Source: Parachlorella kessleri
Lineage: Eukaryota; Chlorophyta; Trebouxiophyceae; Chlorellales; Chlorellaceae
Direction of reading: 5' to 3'
Assembly (NCBI GenBank): GCA_001598975.1
Contig: BBXU01000306.1
Span: forward strand, 1 to 18,155
Length of the DNA: 18,155 nucleotides
The notes below the pieces were generated by a model, which worked only from the letters and a program-made list of their open reading frames with translations, did not search any database and was not told the DNA's origin. Below are positions 9,504-18,155 of this stretch, one piece after another. Position 1 is the first letter of the stretch, and each line of letters opens with the position of its first letter. Made by a program: the position numbers and the translations under genes.

Positions 9504-12500
9504 TTACAGGTGCACACAGCCCAGGAATGGGACATTGCACAACGGGCGCTGGTGCTGGTTCACGTGCGCAGGCTGCAGCGGGTTGCCTTGGAAAAGCCGG
9601 GTGAACTCAGCCACGCACAGGCGTCGCTTCTCCGCATGGGCAGAGCTGCGGCTAATACCCACGCTGGAAAGACCCGAAATGTCCAGCCGGCGCCGTGGGT
9701 GCACATACAGCACCGTCTGCTCTTGCTGGCCCCCACCAGGGGCATCTTGCTCCTGGGGTTGGCCATACGGGAACCCCCCCGGGCCTCGCCCGATCAGCTG
9801 CTTGGTGCGCCGGGCTGCCGCCGCCGCCTCCACGGCAGCCGCTCCCAGTGCGGCTGTCTGGTTGGCACGGGCATGTGCAGCCAGCACAAAGTTCATGAGG
9901 ATGTCTTCTCCGTTGAAGAGTCTGTCCACGTACGCACGGCCTGCAAACTCGTGGGCGGGCTTTAGTTCCTAACGTGCAGCAAACATGGACGCACAGGTGA
10001 ACTTTCCTGATGCAGCCTGCTGGGAGCGGTGCTCGTGGCAAGCTAGGTGCCTTGCAGGAGAACAACTGTCAAGCCCGTTGACAGCCCGCCACAGGTTGCA
10101 CCAAACACCGGTCCCTGCCTGGTGCAAGCCTCCTTGACCGTGAGGGTACAAGGCACAGGGCCAGGCGCCCACACTTGAGAGCAGAGAAGGTCCACGACAG
10201 CAGCCCAGGAAAATTATGTTACCCACATCAACTGCAGGGCACCGGCAGATCGAGGCGACTGGCACTTGCCTGGTGCATTCTCAGGGCTCCAGTACAGCTG
10301 GAAGGCCGTCTGAGCATCCAGGAAAGCCGCCTTGGTGATGACGGCATTGTAGGTGTTCTCCCTGAACACCGTGGCCTCCCCCAAGTACGCAGCTGGCTCC
10401 GTCTCTATCAGGCGAGGGTAGTACCCAACCAGCGCATGAGGGTGGAGCCTCCATGCCGTAAAGCCAAGCTCAACATCGGAGCACCTGCGATGTACAGGAT
10501 TACACAGGTGCGCTGAGTGCGACTGCCCATATGGCGTCGCGCGGGGGTGGAGGCCAGCGCCATGCCGGGGGTGTGAGCAAAGACTCACCTCAGGGACACC
10601 CCAGTGAAAGGCTGCTGACCCAACTCATATTTTGCCTGCCTATCTTCTGGGTCAGGCAAGGCACCCTGCCACTCACTTGAGCAGCAAAGCAGTGAAGCCA
10701 TGCCTTACTGACGGGATTGGCTCACCTGATGAGGGTGTCGTCATCCAGCTGCAGCACACCCCGCGTCGTGAGCAGGGGATCCGGCCGGAAGCGGTTGTTG
10801 AGGCTGTTGGCTGCCTCCACCCGCACGCGCACCGGCACAGGCGTCCCCGGGAAGTCGCGGGCCACGTCCGGCGGCGGCCCAGAGTTCCAGACTACCAGGA
10901 TCTCCGCCACTGCACAGAGAGTGGGAGCAAGGCTGTAGGGTATTGTGCCCTGTGCATGTCTTTTTTTAGCACCTCCAAAGCACCAGGCTGCGGGCAAGAG
11001 AGTACAAGAGGGACTGCATGGCGATTTACAGACGGCAACCCTTGCAGGCGGCGGCGGCCTCGGTGGCTTGTGACCACAGGGGTAAGCAGCCAGCACAATA
11101 CGCCAGACAAAACAGAGGGGTCTCCCGCAAGACATGCCGGCCCTGCTCACCCACCCACCAACCCACCGGAGGGGCACTTGCTGTAGTGCTCCACAAAGAG
11201 CTGCAGGGTGGGCAGGCGCGCCGAGTAGGTCATCGTCAGCAGCGTGAACTTGCTGAGCTGGCCCCCGACGGCCACAGCGTGCCCAGCAGTGCCCCCATCC
11301 CAGTAGATGGACAGGAAGTACCAGGCCCCCACCCCCGCTGTTGCCAGCCCCAGCACCACGGCTGCCCCCAGCAACCCCGCCGCCCACCCAGCCCAGCAGG
11401 CGGCCCGGCTGCCAGGCTCCAACCCCAGCCTGAGGCACACAGCGTGCCACCAGGACAGCACACCCTGGCTGCCGGTGCTCAGGGCGGCCGCAGAGTTGGA
11501 CTTGATGCGGGAGAGAGGGCTGGGGGACGCGCTGCGCAGGCTGCCCAGGCTGCTCTTGCGGGCGGGGGTCCCCCGGGGCTCCTTGCCACCCCCACTTGGA
11601 GAGTCCCCCTTCTCCGCCTTTTCACTGAAGCTGCTGGCAGCTGCCACAACCCGCGCCGCCTTGCTGGCTGCACTCTGCACCAAGCCCTGCAATGGCGCCT
11701 GCCAGGGCTTGTCTCCCCAGCCACCCTTGGCTGTCGGGGAACCACCCGTCTCCCTCATCAAGGGCAACTGCAGCCGGCTGTCGACCCCAGCATCGCCGCT
11801 GCCCCCGCAGCGCCGCAGGTGCGCAAGCCAGGCCTTGCAGGCCAGGGCCGAGATGCAAGCCAGCAGCGCACCCAGCAGCACGGCGGCATGGCGCCGGACG
11901 CTGCTGACGATGCCACCGTGGCGGTAGCTGCCGTCCATCACCGCCACCCAGCTCCCATCAGGCAGCTGCAAGGAGAAGGCGAGGCGGTGGGTGGTGCTGG
12001 AAACACGTTGCATGTGTGGAAAGAGCTGCCGCCCATGCCGCACGTTTGCAGCAATGTTGCAGCATGTTTGTTTGTTTTTTTGCAGCACTGCAAGATGGGT
12101 GCTGTGGTGCTGGCCCCCACCACACTCCCCTCCTGGACACGCACAACGACCCCTGGTGGCGATACACCACCCTTGCACATACACCAGCGGAGCCAGAGCA
12201 GGCGTGGGAATCATGCCCAGTGGGTTGGATGCCTACCTGGGCTGCGTCAAGGTGCCGCTGCTGCATGCCGTTCCAGGCTGAGGGGTCGTGCCGCTGTGGG
12301 CCCAGGTCCACCGGCACAACTGACTGCTCCAAGTCGATTGGGGTGAGCTTGTCTATCCGGTAGCCCACAAACTGCACATCACACACAGCACAAGGGACTG
12401 TGCTACACAAGGTATGGCAAACTGGGGAGTCGACATCTGCTCGATGGCAGTGTCAGCATGAACCCTGCTCACCACCCGGTTGTAGAGGCTGTACACGTAG

Positions 12501-14484
12501 CGTACTGCGAGGCGTATCACTGGCAAGCCTGGGATGGTTATTGGCTGTCATGCCTAATGACCCTCTCTGGGACCGATACTCGGATGCCGGTTGACAGCAC
12601 CAGAATCCACATATGCCTTCAGCAGCAGCTGCCGTATTGCCATCAGCCCACAGCAAGGCAACCATTTCCCTGACACCAACTCAGAGCTTGCCACACCTTG
12701 CAGCCGTGCGGCCTGCTGCACACCCTGCCGTACTGAAGCAGTGCACCATCGTGGTGCAGCATGCGGCCGTCCAGCCGCATGTGTCCGTCGGGACGCCCCA
12801 GTGCAATGGGGTTCAGGGCGTGGGGCGTCCAAGGGCCGAGTGGGCTGTCGGCGTAGTAAGCCTCCACCTCGTTCCTCCGCTTCTGCAACAATGTTAGAAG
12901 AGCATGCTTGCCTATAAATAACCTGCTAACCTTCCAAGCCGCCGGTCTTAAAAAGTACATGAGTCCCAGCACGGTAAAGAGCCAGGAAAAAATTACTGGG
13001 GTGTGCCACAGTGCGACACCGTGAAGATGCAGCACCCGCCGGGGGAGGGACGGATGTCCTACAAGGGATCTGTGCCTTGCACGTAGGCGCTCCATCAGGG
13101 CTTTGCCTCACCGCGGGGGACCCCAGCAGCCACCAGCGGCCCTCCCACTCTCCCATTGCCGGGTGGGCAAGGGGCCTGTCCAGTAGCATCGTCGCCAGCT
13201 CCCAGCGCAGGGGGAAGCTGGTGGCACGGTACAAGCGCAGGGCCCCAGGGCCCCGCCCATCAGGCAGCATGTACATCTGCAAAGCCATACGGGCAGCGCT
13301 CAGCCGCTGAGCCTGCCTGCAGCCAGACCTTTCTGTGCCTATACCGCTTCAAACCATGGCGAAATCAAGCGCAACTCAACAGGAGCTTTGGGGCCTAAAG
13401 CCGCACCCATGTTTGAGGCTTCATCCCAGCCTTCCCTCCTCTCTAAGCCTGTCCGTGAAGAGCACGCAAGGCTGCCGCCCTTTGCTACAGCAACAGCATG
13501 CATATTGCGATTCACACACCTCGCCATTCCACTGGAAAACGTAGGGGTGCCTAAGGGCCCAAGGTTCCTCCAGTGCCAGACCCTGGTAATGCCAGGTGGC
13601 GCCACCATCCTGGCTCTCTGCAACGCCAACCTTACCTGCACACGCACAAAGTGAATGCCTATCACAAACAAGGGACGGAAAGGGGGGATGCCAACGCAGT
13701 GCAGGTTGCCTCCCCTGTCGCCCACTACAGCAGCGCGCAGCTCCATGCTTTTTACAGTCACTGGCCCCCTGCATTTGCACATGCTCACTCTTTCCGCCAG
13801 CAGCCTTGGTCCGAAAGAAGATATACCAAGCGCCCCTTGGCTCCGTCCATAAGAAGGGGTCCGACACTGCACAGCGGGGGGAATACTGACTGTTTGCAGG
13901 CGGTCATGTGTTGTCAATGGCAGCGGTACAACGAAGGCAGTGCCCTGCAGTTGATAGTGGTTGCATATACTATGGTGTGGCAAGAAGTGAGGAGCAGCAA
14001 TCCCATAGCATTGCCTCAGGATATCCTCCTTTGGTTTGGCTGTGTATATGTGCACAAGGGTTGCACTCACCTTGGGAGTGGAGTGTGCCAGCCACTGTCG
14101 AACAGGTGATGACTGGGTTCGAAACCGGCCATGCAGTAAAGCCTTGCAGAGGGGGCTTTACCAGTTCTATAGCGGTTAGATTCAATGCCGAGCTGCCTTT
14201 AAACAGCCCAATAGACCAAGCTCCCTGCGTGCAAGAGTGAGAAGGCTGGTTTACCCTAGCTTCCGTCATGTAGGGAACTGTGTTGCGCCTGCCTGCGTCG
14301 GCCCTCCATCCTGCTCAAGACTCAAATCCTGTCTGCAGCATGGCCATCACGGACAGAGGCGCACCTGTTCGCCATTCTGGCAGGGCTTTGAGCCGCCCCT
14401 CCCCACCCAAGGCCCCAGCCAGTCTATGGCTCCATACAAGAGCACGAGGGTCAGCGCAGCTAACACAAGCTTAGAGGTGTCCAT
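9504..14484 (-). CDS. GINT1: GINT1-like glucosamine inositolphosphorylceramide transferase (GH43-like domain plus GT64)
   Basis: Exons: 14484-14365, 14224-14071, 13866-13789, 13635-13520, 13276-13112, 12882-12724, about 12504-12473 (uncertain), 12371-12237, 11965-11167, 10909-10726, 10484-10270, 9940-9504 (stop TAA); about 860 residues. All junctions are in phase except exon 6/7. An N-terminal anchor (LVLAALTLVLLYGAI, 6-20) precedes a GH43-like domain: GFTAWPVSNPVITCS, DPFLWTEPRGAWYIFF, ESQDGGATWHYQGLAL, RHPYVFQWNGEMYMLPDG, YYADSPLGPWTPH. Exon 9 encodes two membrane spans (about 348-367 and 511-542) around a Ser/Gly/basic linker. The GT64 domain follows: KFTLLTMTYSARLPTLQL, CPSVAEILVVWNSG, NSLNNRFRPDP, DXD in LQLDDD, GEDILMNF, RRRLDISGLSSVGIS. 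This order is that of plant GINT1, a Golgi enzyme that adds HexN(Ac) to inositolphosphorylceramide glucuronides; exostosin-only proteins lack the first domain. Intron 11 has a GC donor (CAG|GCAAGT, 10269). The exon 3 end is also ambiguous (13789 preferred). Confidence 0.87.
12473..12504 (-). other. Uncertain exon 7 of the GINT1-like gene
   Basis: The segment reads YVYSLYNRV up to a good donor (GTG|GTGAGC at 12472) and joins exon 8 (FVGYRIDKL) in phase 0, aligning without gaps to the equivalent stretch of plant GINT1 as recalled. Every nearby acceptor (AG ending 12505, 12519 or 12529) needs a phase-1 donor, while the best exon 6 donor (AGG|GTGTGC, 12723) is phase 0. A weak GC donor after TACG would close the frame. 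The exon overlaps a 29-bp repeat also found at 17894. Confidence 0.4.
12488..12516. repeat. 29-bp dispersed repeat, copy 1
   Basis: GCTGTACACGTAGCGTACTG with its continuation matches 26 of 29 positions of the segment at 17894-17922, in the same orientation. It overlaps the uncertain exon 7 of the GINT1-like gene. Flanking bases diverge, so the shared unit is short. Confidence 0.7.
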
Positions 14485-14524
14485 TGATTTGAACAAACAC
14501 GCACGTTTACTGCGTGTATGGTTC

Positions 14525-14549
14525 GAGCGACGCTCTTAGGCGTAAGAGC
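14525..14549. promoter_or_regulatory. Two overlapping inverted repeats in the divergent promoter or 5' leader
   Basis: GAGCG-A-CGCTC (14525-14535) and GCTCTTA-GGCG-TAAGAGC (14532-14549) are both perfect and share GCTC, so only one hairpin can form at a time. They lie 41-65 nt upstream of the GINT1-like ATG, probably in its 5' UTR, and could also be protein-binding sites. The role is unknown. Confidence 0.4.
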
Positions 14550-14588
14550 CGTCTGTTGCCTCCGCGTAGCATAAAGCCAATGTGAAAC

Positions 14589-14594
14589 TTTATA
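14589..14594 (-). promoter_or_regulatory. Candidate TATA box for the GINT1-like gene
   Basis: TATAAA (followed by G) on the minus strand, 105 nt upstream of the ATG at 14484. The distance allows a 5' UTR of about 75 nt. It is the best TATA match in this intergenic region. The call rests on sequence and position only. Confidence 0.35.
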
Positions 14595-15085
14595 ACCCAT
14601 CCATGAGCATGTCGCTCCTGCGCAACTGTTGTCGGAGGGTGTGGCGCCAGCCGCCGCCACAGGTTACGGCATAGGTCGATAGGCTTAGCAAAGGTAGGTT
14701 GCTTAAGACCTACAGCGTGTCGAGCGTAGGTCAATGTAGAAACAGTTCGCAATGCCGGCGACAACCCTCCTCAAGTCCTCAAGGGCTTCCACGCCTCTGT
14801 GGGCTGCGGTTGGTTTGTACAAAAGTTCGAGGCCTTGAGAATTGCCTGTGTAAACCTGTAGATGGCGCGGGGGCTTCTGGGGTCGATTCCAATGCACCAG
14901 GACCGGTTGTTTACGCCACAGAGCGCTGGCGGGAGACTTTGAGGATGAGATGCGGATGGGAGACGTTTCCTGTAAGCAGCTGCTTGTCTGCTGCCCTGGA
15001 ACTCCGGTGGCTCGCCAGCCCCTGATCTTACAGGCTTTGCGTCTCCTCAGCAGTGCCTGTGACTGTCGCGCCACCAAGCAACACC

Positions 15086-16902
15086 ATGCAAGCCTTACTG
15101 AGGTGTGGGGCTGCGCGGCCTTTGCCTGTACGGAAAGAGGGCCGCATCGCCCAGAAATGTGGGGCGACCCGGAGTGGCAGTCATTTGGCCACGCTGCTGC
15201 CATTTAGGAGGCGGGCAGCAGCTCCACTTCCGAGAGCAACGCCTCTTGCAACAGCTGCCGAAAGTAGCGAGGAGGTACGACTATGCTGGCTAGCCTGGGG
15301 CTGGTGATTGGTCTCACCCTTTGCCAGAACGGATTGATTCAACTCCTGACTGTAAACCTGTGGTCGGCAAGGCAAGAGGGGTTAAGACTGGCCAGGGGTG
15401 GTCCCTTTTGGTTCCACCTAGCCCGTCACGTGCCCAGCTGTGTTCCAGCCCTACCTGGGAAGCAACATGTTAGCGATAACCCCTGTATTGGCGTCGCAGG
15501 CACCCTCGGCGGCCTTGCAGCGGCTGGCGGCACGCAAGCAGCAGCGCGAAACAGAAGCAGCAGTCTACAAGGGCTCAGCAATTGCTGCCACAGTGTTGCT
15601 GACGTCTGTGGCAACCTTTGCCACGTATGCCCGCATCAAGTGGCACATGGAGGGAGGCGGAGATTTCCCAGTGGTGGACCTCGCTGCCACGCTGCTGCTA
15701 GTTTTCGGCGGCATGGTGGGCATGGAGATGTACGCACGCTATGCCCATGCGCGCTGGCATGACATTCCGCTGCTGTGGAAGCTACACGCCAGTCACCACG
15801 TGCCACGGCTAGGACCCTTTGAGCTGAACGACCTCTACGCCGTCATCAACGCCCTGCCAGCCATGTCCCTGTGTGCCTACGGCTTCCTGACAGACACCCT
15901 CTTTGGCAGCATGTGCTTTGGCCTCGGCCTGGGCATCACGCTGTTTGGCATCTCCTACGTGTGAGTGTGTCAGGAGGCGGCTGTGGGTTGTGTGCAAGTG
16001 GCCACAAGTGATTTCTTACTGGATGGAGTGACTGCAAGGGCTGCAACGGGGGGCAACAGCTTATTTTGGAAATGCTGGCCTCACTGTTCGTATTTAAGAT
16101 GGAAATGCATGTGACAGGAAGGGGTCAGACAGCAGTGTGGCGGGTGCCAGCTGCGTCAAAAAGCAGGCAGAATTAGGGAGGGGAGACAAGCTGTTCGTAT
16201 TTGTATCAAGTCCTTGCGCCTGGTGTGCTGTTCCTCTATTAAACCATTTGTGGGTGAGAAAGGCGTCTGCCACCCTGACTCGGCCTGCTGAACTGCCCGT
16301 GCAATGGGCAATTACAATGAGCAGTTTTGGTTACGATGTCGTTGCTACTGCATCTTGCAGTTTTGTGCATGACGGCATGGTGCACCGCCGCTTCCCAGTG
16401 GGGCCTCTGGCTGAGATGCCCTACTTCAAGAAGATCACCCTGGCCCACCAATTACACCACTCTGAGAAGTTTGGCGGCGTGCCCTTTGGGCTCTTCCTGG
16501 CCGCTCAGGTGTGATTTCTACTTACATCTTTGACGTTTGGTGGTACCTTCATGGCAGGTTGATGTGTTGCTGCCCTCCGCTGACGTCCTTGGCAGCAATC
16601 CTGTTGCACTGTTGCATGCAGCGGCGTTGCATTGCATAGCAGCAGCAAATTGTGAGCCTAGGCGGTTGCAGGGGACGGCAGGCCTGCTCTTGGGCATCGC
16701 TTTGCTGGTCAAGCAGCATGCTGATTGCGCGCTGGGGCAGCCTTGGTTTTGTAACAGGGGTAGAATGAGAGAGGGGCATATTGAGTTTATGTGAGGTGTT
16801 TGTGTGCCCTTATGCGTGCAGGAGCTAGAGGCTGTGGGTGGGAAGGAGGAGCTAGACCGTATGATGGCTCTGGCTACCCAAAAGCAGAAGCAGCAGGCAT
16901 AG
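15086..16902 (+). CDS. CHYB: Beta-carotene 3-hydroxylase (non-haem di-iron), plastid-targeted
   Basis: Four exons join in phase to 292 codons plus TAG: 15086-15274, 15500-15960, 16361-16508, 16822-16902. The enzyme adds hydroxyls at the 3 and 3' positions of beta-ionone rings to make zeaxanthin from beta-carotene via cryptoxanthin. Residues 1 to about 60 are rich in Ala, Arg and Ser with few acids, as in a chloroplast transit peptide. Membrane helices follow (about 87-105, 122-138, 181-214). Histidine boxes are YAHARWH (H146, H150), HASHH (H159, H162, H163), HDGMVH (H220, H225) and HQLHH (H246, H249, H250), within the family signatures FVHDGMVHRRFPVGP and LAHQLHHSEKFGG. The length matches the roughly 290-residue chlorophycean enzymes. 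The ATG at 15086 has A at -3 and gives a complete transit peptide. The first box is H-X3-H, one residue shorter than the H-X4-H expected. The GINT1-like gene starts about 600 bp away on the other strand. Confidence 0.95.
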
Positions 16903-17679
16903 GCTCCATGCATTGTGTCGCAGGGCCTGGAGCTGCCTTTGCCTTTGTTCGATGGTCATGGACTTGCCTGCAGTGAACCACAAGGCGACAAGCTGAGGAA
17001 CTATTGCCAGGCAGGCTGGGGCGATTTTTGCGTGAACCTTGTACCGGTGGAATGGGCGGACAGCCATGATAAATTTGCTTGAGCATGAACGATTTGTGTT
17101 GTGGACTGCTGCTCGCTTGTGCGAGGTGGGATTGACCTTTTTGTGCCAGTACTGTTGCTTGTTTACTGCTTGTTCCTGCTCTATCAACTATGGCGCCCCC
17201 TGGTTTGGGGGTGTGGGAGGCCTGCTGGCCTTGGCGCCCTCATCGGTGGTACTGACTTATCCCTTGCTTTGCCCTTATGGCAAGCACACGAACAGGCGAA
17301 GGGGTGTGTGCATTCCCATTTCATTATTGGCCTTCAAGTGGCACGTGGCTCATCATTTCCGCTCTGGTGAGCTCATAAGCCTGAGGTAGCCTCTTGTGGC
17401 CGTGTGCCCTTCTATGCTCTTACTTCCAGGCTCGCTGCCACACCTTTCTACCACTGTTTGCCACAGAGACGTGCTGCTTGTCCAGGCCTGATGCGTTTTT
17501 CATTGCTGCAAGGGTTTCTTCTCCTGATTTCTCCTACACATAGAACTGCTGTAGACTTGGCTGGGGAAGTGTCAGGGTGGTGGGGCCCCTTGCATAGCCT
17601 TCATTGCACTTCTTGTCTTAGTGAATTGCGCTTTGACTGCCAAAGCACTGCCATTCTTGGCTATGTCACAGAAGTATAC

Positions 17680-17684
17680 TGTAA
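17680..17684 (+). terminator. Candidate polyadenylation signal (TGTAA) of the carotene hydroxylase gene
   Basis: First TGTAA after the stop codon at 16900-16902, implying a 3' UTR of nearly 800 nt. That is long but within the range seen in chlorophytes. Another TGTAA follows at 17886-17890. Assignment is by position only. Confidence 0.35.
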
Positions 17685-17893
17685 GAGACAAGCGGCAGTA
17701 TTGTGCAACCCAAGCCTAGTATGATTGGATAATGGTCAAAGTTGTTAAAAAACCAGACCATACCTTGCCACCAGCCCAGTCACTTAATAGCCACCTGATA
17801 TCTACCTGCACCAGCCACAAATGGTTGGTGGTACAGCGCCTAGTACTCACAGTTGATCACTTGCAGCTAGACACTTGCTTTCTGCTTGTAAGG

Positions 17894-17922
17894 GCTGTAC
17901 ACCCAGCGTACTGTGAGGCGTA
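17894..17922. repeat. 29-bp dispersed repeat, copy 2
   Basis: GCTGTACACCCAGCGTACTG with its continuation matches 26 of 29 positions of 12488-12516, in the same orientation and 5.4 kb away. No coding context is recognisable here. Confidence 0.7.
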
Positions 17923-18155
17923 CCCGGTACCTGGGCCAGCGGCAACCTTCCTGCTTGCATGAACTACCAGAACTTGCCACCATCAACACTTGCATATTTA
18001 GAAGCTGTCTGCGGGCCTCACATAGCCCCACCAGAATAATAGTAATAGCAACAAGGCACCCAAACTGCTGCCTAACCGCTTGCTGTCACATACATTTCAT
18101 CTTATAACATCAACAGGGCACTCGCTAAAGTGCTGTCCACTGCGCTTACCTTTTT

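Larger units (their letters stand above)
14485..15085. other. Divergent intergenic region between the GINT1-like and carotene hydroxylase genes
   Basis: About 600 bp between divergent start codons, expected to contain both promoters and 5' UTRs. It holds a candidate TATA box for the minus-strand gene and a pair of overlapping inverted repeats, listed separately. Open frames here have no recognisable motif. An upstream exon of the carotene hydroxylase cannot be excluded, since CTCCTCAG|CAG at 15043-15053 resembles an acceptor. Confidence 0.55.
16903..18155. other. Downstream region: carotene hydroxylase 3' UTR and unassigned sequence
   Basis: No conserved protein or exon chain is recognisable. 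The first part is probably the 3' UTR of the carotene hydroxylase, because the first TGTAA is at 17680-17684. Beyond that the sequence is AT-richer, contains a second copy of a 29-bp repeat (17894-17922), and ends with a sequence that reads AAAAAG|GTAAGC on the minus strand, which could be a 5' splice site of a gene entering from the right. Confidence 0.5.

Noticed and set aside
11018..12346. A 442-codon open frame on the plus strand, the longest in the window
   Set aside because: It is antisense to exons 8 and 9 of the GINT1-like gene and has a low-complexity Pro/Ala/Arg/Gln composition typical of GC-rich shadow frames. The minus-strand reading has family motifs and in-phase splice sites.
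14114..14126. GGTTCGAAACC, a match to the tRNA B-box
   Set aside because: It lies inside GINT1-like exon 2 (WPVSNPVITC on the other strand), and no acceptor stem or A-box fits around it.
15440..15499. Possible upstream extension of carotene hydroxylase exon 2 (FQPYLGSNMLAITPVLASQ) with an internal ATG at 15467
   Set aside because: Splicing exon 1 to the acceptor at 15499 gives a continuous transit peptide and mature protein in phase. Starting at the internal ATG would leave almost no plastid targeting sequence.
16137..16360. Open frame running into carotene hydroxylase exon 3 from upstream
   Set aside because: It is intron 2 read through by chance. The TAC GT|GTGAGT donor and TTGCAG acceptor restore the conserved ISYVFVHDG junction.
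17039..17389. Open frame of 116 codons after the carotene hydroxylase
   Set aside because: It is Cys- and Leu-rich with no motif and lies in the probable 3' UTR before the first TGTAA. Nothing supports translation.

Overview
The window is nuclear DNA of a green alga, most likely a chlorophycean chlorophyte. The evidence is intron-dense genes with short GT-AG introns, candidate TGTAA polyadenylation signals, and a plastid-targeted beta-carotene 3-hydroxylase closest in type to those of chlorophycean algae such as Haematococcus. The species cannot be named from the sequence. No bacterial operon, CRISPR array, rRNA, tRNA or transposon was found.

Five spliced genes could be reconstructed by following protein motifs and reading phase across splice sites. 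From left to right they are: (1) a La-type RNA-binding protein, minus strand, cut by the left edge; (2) a GT32-family type II membrane glycosyltransferase, minus strand, nine exons, 421 residues, including an 11-nt microexon next to its DXD motif; (3) a membrane-anchored SAM-dependent methyltransferase, plus strand, seven exons, 325 residues, with a polyglutamine stem; (4) an orthologue-like gene of plant glucosamine inositolphosphorylceramide transferase (GINT1), minus strand, about twelve exons, with a GH43-like N-terminal domain and a GT64 C-terminal domain; (5) a beta-carotene 3-hydroxylase, plus strand, four exons, 292 residues.

Genes 2 and 3 are divergent (about 640 bp apart), genes 3 and 4 convergent (about 980 bp), and genes 4 and 5 divergent (about 600 bp). 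The last 1.25 kb holds the probable 3' UTR of gene 5 and otherwise no recognisable gene. Genes 2, 3 and 4 each have an N-terminal membrane anchor and fit the Golgi or endomembrane lumen, so the middle of the window looks like a small neighbourhood of glycan or glycolipid-modifying enzymes. Joint function is inference only.

Points most worth a second look are the GINT1-type gene in an alga, a one-residue shortening of the first histidine box of the carotene hydroxylase, the 11-nt microexon, two GC-AG introns with the same CAG|GCAAGT donor, and a tandem duplication that copies a 3' splice site in the methyltransferase gene. One exon junction of the GINT1 gene (exon 6 to 7) could not be closed cleanly and is flagged.
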